Positions 1 to 12,031 of a stretch of 64,000 nt of DNA are shown in pieces. The notes beneath the pieces were generated by a model. The model searched no databases, had not been told where the DNA came from, and saw nothing but the letters and a program-made list of their open reading frames with translations. This DNA comes from Artocarpus heterophyllus (Eukaryota; Streptophyta; Magnoliopsida; Rosales; Moraceae), in NCBI GenBank assembly GCA_025403435.1, contig CM046330.1, positions 22,218,239-22,282,238 of the forward strand, written 5' to 3'. Position numbers and translations under genes: made by a program. The first letter of the stretch is position 1. Each line of letters begins with the position of its first letter.

Positions 1-790
1 ACCTGTTATTCATAGATATGGAATCCATAGCTCCTCTTTAGAAGTAATGATATCCTCTTGTATGCGTTATCCTGTAATTGGAAAACTGGAGTACTCAACC
101 ATTTTGATACATAGGTGTAACCGAATGGTATACTGTCTTTGGATAGTAAGTTTTCCGATGGTGAGATAATAGAACGTAAGATAAAAATAATCGAGAAGGT
201 AAGACAGAACTTGTCCTTAAGCCGATTATGGATTATCATATGGGGATATAATACACTATGATATGTCATGGAGACTTAGCTATACGAGCTTCGTAATTCT
301 ATGTAGTTCGAGACTGTAGTTCCAAGCTTTTAGTGGGATATTAGGTTTCATAATTATCGGGAGCTTGAACTATATAGGTCCATTTGGTCCCCTTTGCTAG
401 CTCACAATATCCTATAATGACACGGCGTGCTTTTTCAATAATTGGTGACTTATGTCGGATTTATCAGATTGGTTGAAATTTGGAAGAATCAAATAATTCA
501 TGTCTGTTTATCGGTTGAATTAATTTTGTGATGAAATTAATTTAAGATAAACTTGTTGAATTATTGGGATCGGATAATTCTTGTCTGTTTATCGGTTGAT
601 TTAATTTTGGATAAATTAGATCAAGATAAACTTGTAGAATTATTAGGAATTGATTTATTTTTCTAGAGATTATCTAGATAAAGTTGTTTTGATCAGATAA
701 CTTCTCTATTAGGTTATTTGAATTAAAATTGAGACTTTATCTCATAGAATCTCAGGTAGAAAATAAAAGATTTATGGAGATCTTTTATCG

Positions 791-853
791 ACAGTTCAGC
801 CTACCCATCCACGTGTTTGGCTTGCCGATGGGGCTTGTTTGGCCTGCCGATGA
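791..853 (+). repeat. GC-rich palindrome cluster in copia A 5' LTR
   Basis: Three degenerate copies of the TCGGCCTGCCGA form lie here, the clearest being TGGCCTGCCGATG near 839-852. They are about 120-180 bp upstream of the LTR TATA box. Several CG steps have become TG, as expected from decay of methylated CpG. Confidence 0.75.
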
Positions 854-969
854 GCGAAGGATAAGATTACACATTTTTACATGGATCTTATTAGATATTG
901 ATCCAAACTTGATTCTGTTTTGAGTTTTTGAGACCTAATCTGATAAGGATTGACCCTAGGCCCAACCTC

Positions 970-976
970 TATATAA
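970..976 (+). promoter_or_regulatory. LTR TATA box
   Basis: TATATAA within CTCTATATAAAGGA; the same box is at 18525-18531 in the 3' LTR. The position fits the U3/R boundary of a plant copia LTR. Confidence 0.7.
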
Positions 977-1372
977 AGGAAGTAAGTCTAAAGAGTTACT
1001 TAGATCAATTGAGTGATTAAGAGTGACACTCTGCTAGTGAGAATCTAAAAACTCCCTGAGAGCTTTTGTTCACAAATCACGAACACTTGCTTTGGGTTCT
1101 CTCGATTGGTTGGAAGGAGAGTCACTTGGTAGAAGAGCTGTACGTGTGAGCCTACACTCACTCCGGTCGTGGATAGAGAATAGCAAAGAAGACTAGTTGG
1201 TTGAGGCTCTTCTAGAACGTTACTTCTTTTCACATTTTGCGAGGGTTCTTTGACATACAAAGGTTAGTAAGATCTCGTTAATTTGTGCATATAGCATGTC
1301 AAACTTGTGTTTTTGAAAATACTCTGATGTAACATTTTTAAAATTCTCGCTGTGTACCTTTTTTCCAACAAT

Positions 1373-1384
1373 TGGTATCAGAGC
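1373..1384 (+). other. Primer binding site, initiator tRNA-Met
   Basis: TGGTATCAGAGC, the standard plant initiator-methionine primer site, two bases after the LTR end at 1370. Confidence 0.93.
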
Positions 1385-2781
1385 CATGGTTTTTTTATAA
1401 ATTTACGAGTTTGTGATCATGTTATATGTATAAATTTTGTGATCTTGAACTCTCCTATGCTTGAATTTTATTTTATAGAGAGTTGGCACTCTAGGTTTCT
1501 ATATATTTTTTATGTTGTCATGGATTTTATGATGAATGATTATTAATTAATTATGGTTGATTAAATTGTTATTGAATTATTAATTAATTAATTAATTTAT
1601 ACCGGTTATGGTTCCTTAGAGGTTAGAATGTGTATCTAGGTTTTTCATGTAATTAGATGGCGGACTATCATCTCAGTCTAGGAATTGTTGTTTAATTTTA
1701 AATTTGTAAGAATTTTGTAATTAAATAATTATTTAGAGAAGACGGATCTAGAAGATGGGATGATGGCGCACCCAAGTATTTCCTGAGTCTCTAATTTTAT
1801 GTTTTTGAATTGTTAAAAATAATATTGATAAATTGCATTAAAAAAAATTATTTTTTCGGGAATGAGAAATTTCTGCTTGGTCCGCATATCGAACCTCACA
1901 GGTCGACAGGCCGATGGTCACAAATCGACAGGTCAGACGTGTGGCTTGACAGGCCATCAGTGGGGTAGAAATCACGTGGCTTTGGCGGCAGGCCAAACTT
2001 TTACTTCGGTAGGCCGAACTTTCATATGTCGGTAGGCCGATCTTCCAAATCGGTAGGCTGAAGGAGCATGACTGGCAGGCCGCTTACCCAGATAGGCTTG
2101 CCGACCAAGAGCTAGAAAATTTCCAAACAAGGTGCAGTTTTTTCGATGCAGTTTTAATTTTATTTTTGGGACAATTCTAAGAGACATTAAATTTGGATAT
2201 GACCAGAAATATGAAATATTCGATTCATACGGGATTGAAGACTTGAAGATGGGTATTACATGAAGAAGGATACAGCTTGAGGATTCAAGGATGAATAATC
2301 AATTATATGTCTCGATTATTCTCTTGTAATCTTAATTTTCTATTCTCTAGGATAGAGCCATAATATTACGGTTATTTATTATTTTGCTTGTAGCTTTGCT
2401 TATCTGCATTATAATATGATTTGCTATGTATATTGATAACATGTCGTATAGAATATAGAGTGTTGCTCATATTAAAATTGTTCATGCATATTCTTAAAAT
2501 AAAACCTTGATTTCAAAAGATTGAGTGGGAGAAGGTTTTCGAAGAGAGGACCTAAGGCCTTCATCGTTGGTCTATAGGCAAAACATGGTGGTCCCGACCC
2601 CTAGGAAGGGATTTCTATCATGTACCAGATTGGATCTTTGAGAGGATAAGGTATTTTAGCATGATTTATGGTTGCACACCCCTAGGTGGTGATTATAAAT
2701 CATGGATAAAATATTGAAACGACAGTTATACACTCACGTTAATTTTATTATTAACCTCCCCTAGGAGCTCTGTTAATAAAA
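1385..2781 (+). other. Copia A untranslated leader, first part
   Basis: No coding frame is visible. It holds ATTA-rich DNA near 1575-1600, a GC-rich palindrome cluster (1880-2104) and a row of hairpins (2531-2785). It continues after the gypsy insertion at 13753 and runs to the gag start at 14029. Confidence 0.75.
1880..2104 (+). repeat. GC-rich palindrome cluster in copia A leader
   Basis: About nine degenerate copies of TCGGCAGGCCGA lie 15-35 bp apart, for example TCGGTAGGCCGAAC near 2006 and TCGGTAGGCCGATC near 2030. This is the longest cluster in the copia family and lies outside the LTR. Confidence 0.8.
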
Positions 2782-2785
2782 TTAA
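2531..2785 (+). promoter_or_regulatory. Row of four hairpins with CCTAGG-like tips in copia leader
   Basis: Four inverted repeats follow each other: 2531-2562 (GAAGG/CCTTC, tip CCTAAGG), 2583-2623 (ACATG/CATGT plus TCCC/GGGA, tip CCTAGG at 2600-2605), 2660-2704 (CATGATTTAT/ATAAATCATG, tip CCTAGG at 2681-2686) and 2739-2785 (TTAATTTTATT/AATAAAATTAA, tip CCTAGG at 2760-2765). Stems differ in sequence but keep pairing, and three tips share CCCCTAGG. A fifth, weaker unit is at 13839-13875. The RNA function is inferred: self-complementary loops in a leader would suit genome dimerisation or packaging. Confidence 0.6.
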
Positions 2786-2786
2786 T
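2782..2786. other. Target-site duplication TTAAT (left copy)
   Basis: TTAAT directly before TGTAACG of the gypsy LTR; the matching copy is at 13748-13752. Confidence 0.93.
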
Positions 2787-3135
2787 TGTAACGCCCCTTA
2801 ATTCTGACGTCACAGATGTCGTTACATACTTATATTCGTACATGCATAAACATTAAACTTATAAATAATATCAAACTTCATCATTACTATTGATTTTAAA
2901 AGTACTTAAACTTACGTTACTAGGATCCATTCATACGTTTTTTTTTAACTTATCATTGTTTTGAAAATCATTGTTTAATTTATTCCACAACATAATTTAT
3001 TCATTTACACTTTAAATTAATCATGAACTTATATTAATAAAATAGATATACCAAGTTGTAAAATCAGGACTTATAAAAAATATCACAACATATCACATTA
3101 AACATCAAATCGATTAAAACTTACTTACTCCCACA

Positions 3136-3310
3136 GTTCGGCAGGCCGAACATCATCGGCAGGTCGGAATTCCCTCAACCGGCAGGCTGGCAGAGGCTTT
3201 GCAAATCGGATTAAAAATTCATCCATGTTCGGCAGGCCAGAAAATTAGATCGGCAGGCCGAACTTCTGGTCTTCGACAGGCCGGCCACAGAGTTCGGCAG
3301 GCCGTCCAAG
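3136..3310 (-). repeat. GC-rich palindrome cluster, U5 side of Tekay 3' LTR
   Basis: Seven copies or near copies of TCGGCAGGCCGA as read on the plus strand, for example TTCGGCAGGCCGAAC at 3138-3152. In element orientation this cluster is near the LTR 3' end. Confidence 0.85.
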
Positions 3311-3586
3311 ACCAAAATTCCTTTGGAAATCTTAATTTAAAATATACCAACTTTGCGTAAAATATAGCGGAAGTTCATAATTCATAAAAAATGATAAAAT
3401 AACTTACAAAGCCATAATATAAGTATTCTTAAGAACTTAACATAAAAATATGTTCAAAAATATATATAAAACTTGATTAAATCATAAAATCATTTTCTTG
3501 GCATGCTTCCGGTTACAATTCATCGTTCATGTTGCTCACACGCCTTCCCATGTCCTCCTCCTATTCCATGACTCTCTTACCCTTAT

Positions 3587-4096
3587 CTGCAACATGAAAT
3601 AAAACATTATTAAGCTAATGCTTAGTAAGTACATATATTCTCACAATTTAAAACCTTTCATAAACATCATCATCATCATCATTGTCATCATATCACAAAA
3701 GTGCCATAAGCACAATTTCATAGAGCATATCTTTCGTAACGTTAACCATTTTAAAACTTAATCCATTTTATCTTAAGGGCCCAAGTGTTGCACCATTAAC
3801 ATCATCATAGGCGCGCCGTCATGAGAGGAGAAGGGTAGCTAATCCCAAACTAAACATGACATCATAACATAACATTTCATAACATTGGGTGTGCAACACT
3901 TATTAGGTGATACATATATACATACTTTTCATACTTTGAAACATGCATAAACATCATGCATAACTTAAAATCATGAAAATCTTTCATAAGAAAACCTTTA
4001 AGAAAAATCATCATAAAATCATCATGAGTATCCTTGTAAACATATCATCAAACCTTGTAAAAACATGTGTCATGTTGCAGGTGAGAATGTACTTAC
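3587..4096 (-). other. Intron-like unit in Tekay 3' LTR
   Basis: In element sense: donor AAG|GTAAGTACATTC ending at 4096, branch-like CTTACTAAGC, and acceptor TTGCAG| at 3587-3588, 510 nt apart. The same signals recur in all four LTRs of this family in the window. Splicing is inferred. Confidence 0.4.
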
Positions 4097-5429
4097 CTTA
4101 TCGATAGCTTACTTAACCTTAAAAATGCACTCGGTGACGACGCCGCGGTCTCGATGTGCTCGCTTCCTTGAGTGTTCATGCCATTTATCACTTAAAGATG
4201 CAATAAAAAACAATACTTATCATGAAATATCCATACACATAACATTCATTCATATAATATTCACATATACATATACTCATGTATACATTCATCACATTTC
4301 AGACATATCCTATAATCATCATCATGAAATTATCATCAAATCATGTAAACGCTATTCATAACATGCTTCCTTAAAATCAAAACATTTCATACATTGTAAA
4401 CATGAAAATCTTTTTGAAAAACATTTCCTAATAATTTAAAACACATATATTTAATTTAAAACTCCATACAATCATCATATTATCATGCATGAAATTATTT
4501 TATTATCATAAAATCTTTTAAACATACGTAACATTTCATAACAAAAATCCAGAAATAACATTTATTAAAACATTTTTCTTAATGAATTCCCATAAAAATT
4601 TCATAACATATAAATAAAACACATTCATCTTACATACTCATGCATATGCATATTATAACAACTTTTCATGAAAACATCATATGTATCCCTTGAATAATCA
4701 TTACATTTTTCATACTTTCAAAATTATACAGTAACATATTACTGTGAGGGGTAGAAGACAGAAATATCGTTTTTCATTAAAACATTGAAATGACATGAAA
4801 CTTAGAAAAACATCACATAATATATACATAACATCATATATAAAAATAATCGAGACAAAATACAATACCTAACGAGGAGAAGAATGCTTTCAAAAACACA
4901 AAGAAAACTGAGTTCTTACCTTGAAATTTCTTCCCAAAACTCTTGATTTCAATCAACGAAATAAGACTTTTCTTTCAATATTAGCAAAGAATTTTTGTGA
5001 GTGAGAGAGAGAAAGAACTCGTGGAGAAGAAGAGAAGAAAAGAGAATGAAAGGATGTCTCAGAAATGAATGAGAGAGAGGGGTGAATATCTGAGGAAGGA
5101 GCGTTAATTTTTTTTTCTAACGTAATGTGTATAATGAAGAGTCATTACTCTTCATTAAGTCAGAAATTTCTGACTGTTAAGAGGGGCATGAGGCGTGGAG
5201 GAGGAAGAGAAAGAAAAGGAAGGTCAAACATCATCAATCTTACCTTAATTTATCTTCTAAAAATAGGAAACCTCTTAAAATAATACAAATCAATACAAAT
5301 CAAATCCTTTAATTTCCTTAACTGATAAAAACATTCCATTATTATGCCAATTAATCACATTAATTCACCCAATTAATGTAATTAACTCAGCCATAATTTT
5401 AGAGAAATTTCTGCTGACTGCCCGCTAGT

Positions 5430-5562
5430 CGTGTTTGGCCTGTCGGTTTTCCCCTTCGGCCTACCGTTTCCAGCAAGTTCGGCCTGCCGGTGGGGTTCTT
5501 CGGCCTGCCGTTCTTGGGCAGTCATTTCGGCCTGTCGATCTTAAAAGTTTGGCCTGCCGATC
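5430..5562 (-). repeat. GC-rich palindrome cluster, U3 side of Tekay 3' LTR
   Basis: About six degenerate copies in the CT-centred form (TCGGCCTGCCG) on the plus strand, the opposite orientation to the cluster at 3136-3310 in the same LTR. Confidence 0.85.
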
Positions 5563-5811
5563 TGTCATTAAATGCCATAACATAAAACATTCATTCATCA
5601 TTGCATCATAAATAATCGTATATTTAAAATTTCACGTGAACACTAGAGCACAACGGTCCCATGCGGTCGTCACTTGTCACAAAACTTGAGATAAAAAGTT
5701 AGTAACTTGCACATCACATATCATATCATATAACGTTATTTATTATTAACATTCCTTATCAACGTTACTAACTTAACGTGGTTCTTTACATAAAATAGGC
5801 TGGCCGTTACA

Positions 5812-5823
5812 ATTCTCCCCACC
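5812..5823 (-). other. Polypurine tract of Tekay-like element
   Basis: On the minus strand GGTGGGGAGAAT directly precedes the 3' LTR end at 5811. It would prime plus-strand DNA synthesis. Confidence 0.85.
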
Positions 5824-5847
5824 TTATAAAAGTTTTGTCCTCGAAAC

Positions 5848-8800
5848 TTAGAACAAATGCGGATACATAACTTTCATGTCATCTTCATGTTTCCATGTAG
5901 CTTCTTCAACTTGCTAATTTCGCCATAACACCTTGACCAATGGAATTTCTTTATTCCTCAAAGTCTTGGTTTTCCGATCGAGTATCTTTGTTGGCTTTTC
6001 TTCATAACTTAAATCTTCTCGTATCTCGATCACTTGTGGCTCAATCACATGCGTAGGGTCCGGAACATACTTCTTGAGCATGGAGACATGAAATACATCG
6101 TGCATTGCAAACATTTCAGAAGGCAACTTCAGCTGATAAGCTACTTTGCCTATTCATTTAACAACTTCATATGGACCGATGAATCTTCGGCTTAACTTGC
6201 TTTTCTTCCCAAACCTCATTACTCCTTTCATTGATGCAACTTTCAAGAACACATATTCGCCTACAGCGAACTCTAAAGGTCTTCTTCTTTTGTCAGCATA
6301 ACTCTTTTGACAGCTTTGAGAGGTCTCTATCCTTCTTCTTATCAACTTTATCATCTCAGATGTTTCATTCACAAAGTCGGTTCTTTCAGCATTTACACTT
6401 TCCATCAACTTCTTTTCACCAGCTTCGTGCCAACATATGGGTGACCTGCTTTTTCGTCCGTACAGTGCTTCATATGGTGCCATTCCAATGGTCGCCTGAA
6501 AGCTGTTGTTGTAAGCAAACTCTGCTAACGGCAACATTTTACACCAGTTGGTCTTAAAATCAAGAGAACAAGCTCGTAACATATCTTCCAGAATCAAATT
6601 CGTCCTCTCTATTTGGCCGTCAGTCTGAGGATGAAAAGCCGTGCTGAAATGAAGCCTGGTTCCCATTGCAGTCTGGACACTCTTTCAAAACTTAGATGTG
6701 AACCTGCCATCACGATCTGAGATAATTGACTTGGGAATCCCTTGAAGTCGTACAATCTCCTTAACATAGAGTTCCGCTAACCGTTCCATAGAGTAAGTGA
6801 TCTTGATAGGAATGAAATGCGCCGTCTTCGTCAGCCGATCCACAACTACCCAAATTGCATCATAACCGTTCGTAGTTCTGGGTAAGCCGGTAATGAAATC
6901 CATTGTTATTTCTTCCCATTTCCATTCCGGTATTTGGATAGATTGCAGTTCACCACTAGGTCTCTGGTGTTCACCCTTTACTTGCTGACATGTCATACAT
7001 TTCTTTACATACTTTGCAACATCATGTTTCATTCCAAACCACCAGAAATTACCCTTTACATCATTATACATCTTCGTTGCACCTGGATGAATAGAGTAAG
7101 GAGTGTCATGAATTTCTGCCAAGATCCTTTCCCTTAAACCATCAACATTGGGAACACATAAACGGTCCTTAAGGTACAGAGTTCCGTCATCCGCAATACG
7201 AAACTCTTGACATTTTCCTTCTTTCATTTCTTGCTTGATCCTTACAAGGCTTACATCATCATCTTGCTTACTCCAAATTTCATCATACATCGTCGGAGCA
7301 AGAGAGAGTGTTGATAACTGACCTGCTACAAGTTCTAAACCGAAGTCTAGAATTTCCTTCCTTAAAGGTGGAGACATTGCTTGCATCGACATTAACATGG
7401 CAACTGACTTCCTACTTAAAGCATCAGCTACTCGGTTAGCTTTACCAGGATGATAAAGGATTTCACAATCATAATCCTTCACCAACTCTAGCCATCTTCG
7501 TTGCCTTATATTCAGGTCTCTTTGCATGAAGAAGTACTTCAGACTTTGATGATCAGTGAAGATCTTGCATTGGACTCCATACAAATAGTGTCTCCATATC
7601 TTTAACGCAAAAATAACTGCTGCTAACTCGAGATCATGAGCAGGATAGTTCTTTTCATAGTCTTTCAGTTGTCTTGAAGCATAAGCAATCACCTTTTCAT
7701 TCTGCATCAGTACAGCTCCTAGGCCCATCTTGGATGCATCACTGTAGATTACGAACCCATCATTTCCCTTAGGAATTACCAACACTGGAGCCGTCGTTAA
7801 TCTTTTCTTCAGCTCTTGAAAGCTCTTTTTGTATGCATCCATCCATTCATACTTCTTTCCTTTGCGAGTCAAGTTTGTGAGTGGAGCTGCTACCTTGGAG
7901 AAATCTTCTACAAATCTCTGATAGTAACTTGCTAGACCCAAGAAGCTTCTTATTTCACTTGCATTCATCGGTTGCTTCCAATTGAGTACAGCTTCTACTT
8001 TAGCAGGGTCTACCATTATCCCATCCTTTGAAATGACATGCCCTAGGAACGACACTTTATCAAGCCAAAACTCGCATTTAGAGAAATTAGCATATAGCTG
8101 GTGTCTTCTTAAAGTCTCCAGCACAATCCTTAAATGCTCCTCATGTTCTTCTTGATTCTTAGAGTAAACAAGAATATCATCGATAAATACAACAACAAAT
8201 TTATCGAGGAAATCCTTGAATACCCTATTCATCAAATCCATAAAGGCAGTAGGTGCATTCGTCAGACCGAAAGGCATAACCACAAATTCATGGTGACCAT
8301 ACCACGACCTGAAAGCAATCTTGGGGATATCTCCTTCTTTAATCTTCAACTGGTGATATCCTGATTGTAGATCAATCTTTGAGAACACTGATGCACCCTT
8401 GAGCTAATCAAACAAATCATCAATTCGAGGCAACGGATACTTGTTCTTGATCGTCACCTTGTTCAGTTCTCTGTAGTCAATACAGAGTCTCATAGTGCCA
8501 TCCTTCTTCTTCACAAATAAAACTGGAGCACCCCATGGTGAGTGACTTGGCCTAATAAATCCTTTGTCCAGTAGCTCCTTCAATTGCATGTGAAGCTCTT
8601 TTAATTCTGCCGAGGCCATTCTGTAAGGCGCTTTAGAGATTGGTTCGGTGCCTGAAGCAAGCTCAATCTCGAATTCAACTTCTCTTTCTAGCTGTAGACT
8701 CGTTAGGTCATCAGGAAACACATCTTCATATTCATGAACAACATGTACATCTTCCATTCTTGTCTTTCCTTCTTGGCTTTTGTCTACAACGTTCGCCAGA

Positions 8801-10482
8801 TAGCCCGTGCAGCCACTTGCTAAAAGCTTCCTTGCTTTCATTGCCGATAGAAACATGTGGGGTTTCTTCCTGGTCTCGCCAACATAAATAAATTTCTGAT
8901 CACCTTCGGGATGGAAGATCACCTTTCGTTTCCGGCATTCGATTGCGGCATTATACTTGCTTAGGAAATCCATTCCAAGAATCATGTCGTAGTCATGCAT
9001 GTCGATCACAATGAGGTCGATGAAAAGTTCCCTATTAGAAATCCATAGGGGTACAGCACACAAACAGTACGTGGATAATATCACTTCCCCAGAGGGCAGT
9101 GTCGTAGTGAATCCCTGTCTCATATGCTCTAAATGAACCCCTAACTTCTTAGCATGTGACATAGATACAAAAGAATGCGTGGCACCCGTATCAAAAAGAA
9201 CATAAACATCATTACATAAGATTGTTATCTGACCTGTGACCACATTGGAGGCTTCAGCAGCCACTTGTTCTTTCGTCATGGCATAGATTCGGGCGTTAGT
9301 CGGTGGGGCTTCAAGTTTCCCTTGACTAATTAGTGGCCCTTCAAGGGAGGCTTGCATCTGATGCAGCTGGGCTTGAGGAGGAGCCCTTTGTGGGGCATTA
9401 GCATTCATCAGTTTGGGGCAGTTCTTTACGAAATGGTCTTCACGCCCACATATGAAACATTGGTTTGTCCCTAATCGGCATTCCCCTGGATGCTTCTTTC
9501 CACATTTGGCACATGGTTGAAATCGCCTGTCATTATTGTTGCGTTGACCATCATTGTGCCTCTTGTTGTCTTGGCCCTGCTGTTGTTGAGGATTGCCCTT
9601 CCTCTTATTGTTCCTCCAGTTTTGGTTGTTGTTGTTGCTGCCGTTGTTGTTGTTGTTCCTGTGGGGAGGACGGTTCTGGTTATTAGCATTGTTGGCTTGC
9701 TGGTTGGGTTGAGGCTGATTTCTTCTTAACTTCAACAGATGGAACTCAGCACGTTGAGCCCTCATAACAACCTGTTCTTGGGTCCTTGGCAGACTAGCCC
9801 CATCAACAATTATAGCAATGTCTGGTCTAAGGGCCCTGATCAACCTTCTGACCCTTTCACCTTCGTTCATAACCATCCCTGGGCATAGGCGAGCAAGCTG
9901 GTCAAACTTTGTCACCACATCAGTGACTGTCATATCCCCCTGGCATAGGCTTTCAAATTCCTCATAATGCTTCCTTGTAACATTCATGTGGAAGAACTTT
10001 GTGTTGAACTCGTGAACAAACTCAACCCATGACATCTCTTCAACATTTCTGCTCTGTTCGATGCCGTCCCACCATATCCTGGCCTCCATGGTAAGGCAGT
10101 ACAAGGCACAGAGGACTTTTTTGTTGTCCGTGAAATCCATGAGTCTTAGAGTGGCTTCGATCGTCTTTAACCATCCCTGAGCGACTAACGGGCCCTTTGA
10201 ACCCTCAAAGTCAGCTGGCTTGACTCTCTTCCATCTGACCAGAAGAGGTTCCTGATAGGCTGCTCTTGGTTCAGCAGGAGGAGCTGGGACTTCGTTTACT
10301 TGTGGCTGCGGAGGAGGAGGAGGAGGCACATCATTGCCTCGTTGTTCACCATTCTAGCCGTTGGCCCTTAATGCCGCTATTTCTCTTCGTTGATCTTCCA
10401 ACTGCCTTTGCAGTTCAGCGATCATCGTCATAAGTCTCTCGTTTGTCTGGGTACGAGTCTGCATTCTTCTGTGGCCGTCCAT
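5848..10482 (-). pseudogene. Tekay-like gag-pol polyprotein (five in-frame stops)
   Basis: A single frame of about 1545 codons runs from an ATG at 10482 (protein begins MDGHRRMQT) to TAA at 5848-5850. Domains in order: gag capsid; zinc knuckle [14 protein letters not shown] (near 9440); aspartic protease with [11 protein letters not shown] (near 9200); reverse transcriptase with [10 protein letters not shown] (near 8170); RNase H with [12 protein letters not shown] (near 7740); integrase zinc-binding region ending CMTCQQVKG (near 7000) and catalytic part with TMDF and SDRDGRF; chromodomain-like tail ending YPHLF. Stops are at 10354, 8404, 6685, 6154 and 5914. Each is explained by a single C-to-T or G-to-A change, and no frameshift is needed, so inactivation looks recent. 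Confidence 0.95.
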
Positions 10483-10682
10483 CGTAAATTTCCTAAAATA
10501 ATTAGGACTTAGAAATAATCTTCCATTTATGAGACATGTTTTCACTACTATGTCATTAATCATTAATCATTCAAACCTTAATCTTATCATCATACTTGCA
10601 TCAATACTTCTAACCTAATAACATACTTACTTGGAGGACTTGGATTGACATGTGGCAATATGAATTGTAATCGGAAGATTTT

Positions 10683-10694
10683 GCTTTGATACCA
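10683..10694 (-). other. Primer binding site of Tekay-like element
   Basis: On the minus strand TGGTATCAAAGC, one base different from the initiator-Met primer site, five bases from the 5' LTR end at 10700. Confidence 0.85.
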
Positions 10695-11048
10695 AAGCCT
10701 ATAATGCCCCTTAATTCTGACGTCACAGATGTCGTTACATACTTACATTCGTACATGCATAAACATTAAACTTATAAATAATATCAAACTTAATCATTAC
10801 TATTGATTTTAAAAGTACTTAAACTTACGTTACTAGGATCCATTCATACGTTTTTTTTTTAACTTATCATTGTTTCGAAAATCATTGTTTAATTTATTCC
10901 ATAACATAATTTATTCATTTATACTTTAAATTAATCATGAACTTATATTAATAAAATAGATATACCAAGTTGTAAAATCAGGACTTATAAAAATATCACA
11001 ACATATCACATTAAACATCAAATCGATTAAAACTTACTTACTCCCACA

Positions 11049-11241
11049 GTTCGGCAGGCCGAACTTGGGACTTCGGCAGGCCGAACATCATCGGCAGGTC
11101 GGAATTCCCTCAACCGGCAGGCCGACAGAGGCTTTGCAAATCGGATTAAAAATTCATCCATGTTCGGCAGGCCAAAAAATTAGATCGGCAGGCCAAACTT
11201 CTGGTCTTCGGCAGGCCGGCCACAGAGTTCGGCAGGCCGTC
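11049..11241 (-). repeat. GC-rich palindrome cluster, U5 side of Tekay 5' LTR
   Basis: Eight copies, one more than the partner LTR: a 22-bp unit (CGGCAGGCCGAAC plus TTGGGACTT) is present here and missing at 3145. Confidence 0.85.
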
Positions 11242-11521
11242 CGAGACCAAAATTCCTTTGGAAATCTTAATTTAAAATATACCAACTTTGCGTAAAATAT
11301 AGCGGAAGTTCATAATTCATAAAAAATGATAAAATAACTTATAAAGCCATAATATAAGTATTCTTAAGAACTTAACATAAAAATATGTTCAAAAATATAT
11401 ATAAAACTTGATTAAATCATAAAATCATTTTCTTGGCATGCTTCCGGTTACAATTCATCGTTCATGTTGCTCACACGCCTTCCCTTGTCCTCCTCCTATT
11501 CCATGACTCTCTTACCCTTAT

Positions 11522-12031
11522 CTGCAACATGACATAAAACATTATTAAGCTAATGCTTAGTAAGTACATATATTCTCACAATTTAAAACTTTTCATAAAC
11601 ATCATCATCATCATCATTGTCATCATATCACAAAAGTAACATAAGCACAATTTTATAGAACATATCTTTCGTAACGTTAACCATTTTAAAACTTAATCCA
11701 TTTTATCTTAAGGGCCCAAGTGTTGCACCATTAACATCATCATAGGCGCGCCGTCATGAGAGGAGAAGGGTAGCTAATCCCAAACCAAACATGACATCAT
11801 AACATAACATTTCATAACATTGGGTGTGCAACACTTATTAGGTGATACATATATACATACTTTTCATACTTTGAAACATGCATAAACATCATGCATAACT
11901 TAAAATCATGAAAATCTTTCATAAGAAATCCGTTAAGGAAAATCATCATAAAATCATCATGAGTATCCTTGTAAACATATCATCAAACCTTGTAAAAACA
12001 TGTGTCATGTTGCAGGTGAGAATATACTTAC
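11522..12031 (-). other. Intron-like unit in Tekay 5' LTR
   Basis: Donor AAG|GTAAGTATA at 12031 and acceptor TTGCAG at 11522-11523 in element sense, again 510 nt. See the matching unit at 3587-4096. Confidence 0.4.

Larger units (their letters stand above)
1..1370 (+). repeat. Copia family A 5' LTR (left part missing)
   Basis: Position 1 aligns with 17519 in the 3' LTR, so about 605 bp of this LTR lie before the window. It ends CCAACA at 1370, directly before the primer site. Relative to the 3' LTR it lacks about 44 bp near 333 (the 3' LTR has these bases around 17852-17897). Confidence 0.93.
2787..5811 (-). repeat. Tekay-like 3' LTR
   Basis: 3025 bp, TGTAACG...GTTACA on the plus strand. 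The 98-codon open frame at 4065-4361 recurs at 12000-12296 only because the LTRs are duplicates. It lacks one 22-bp palindrome unit that the 5' LTR has near 11060-11081. Confidence 0.95.

Noticed and set aside
3136..3310. CRISPR-like array
   Set aside because: Repeats are 12 bp, palindromic and degenerate, spacers are partly repeated and uneven, and the context is a plant LTR.
4065..4361. 98-codon open frame, also at 12000-12296, as a small gene
   Set aside because: It recurs only because the two LTRs are duplicates; composition is low-complexity His/Ile/Thr and the frame is not kept in the solo LTRs.
9465..9729. Cys-rich and Val-rich plus-strand frames as small secreted proteins
   Set aside because: They are the opposite-strand reading of the Asn/Gln-rich linker of gag.
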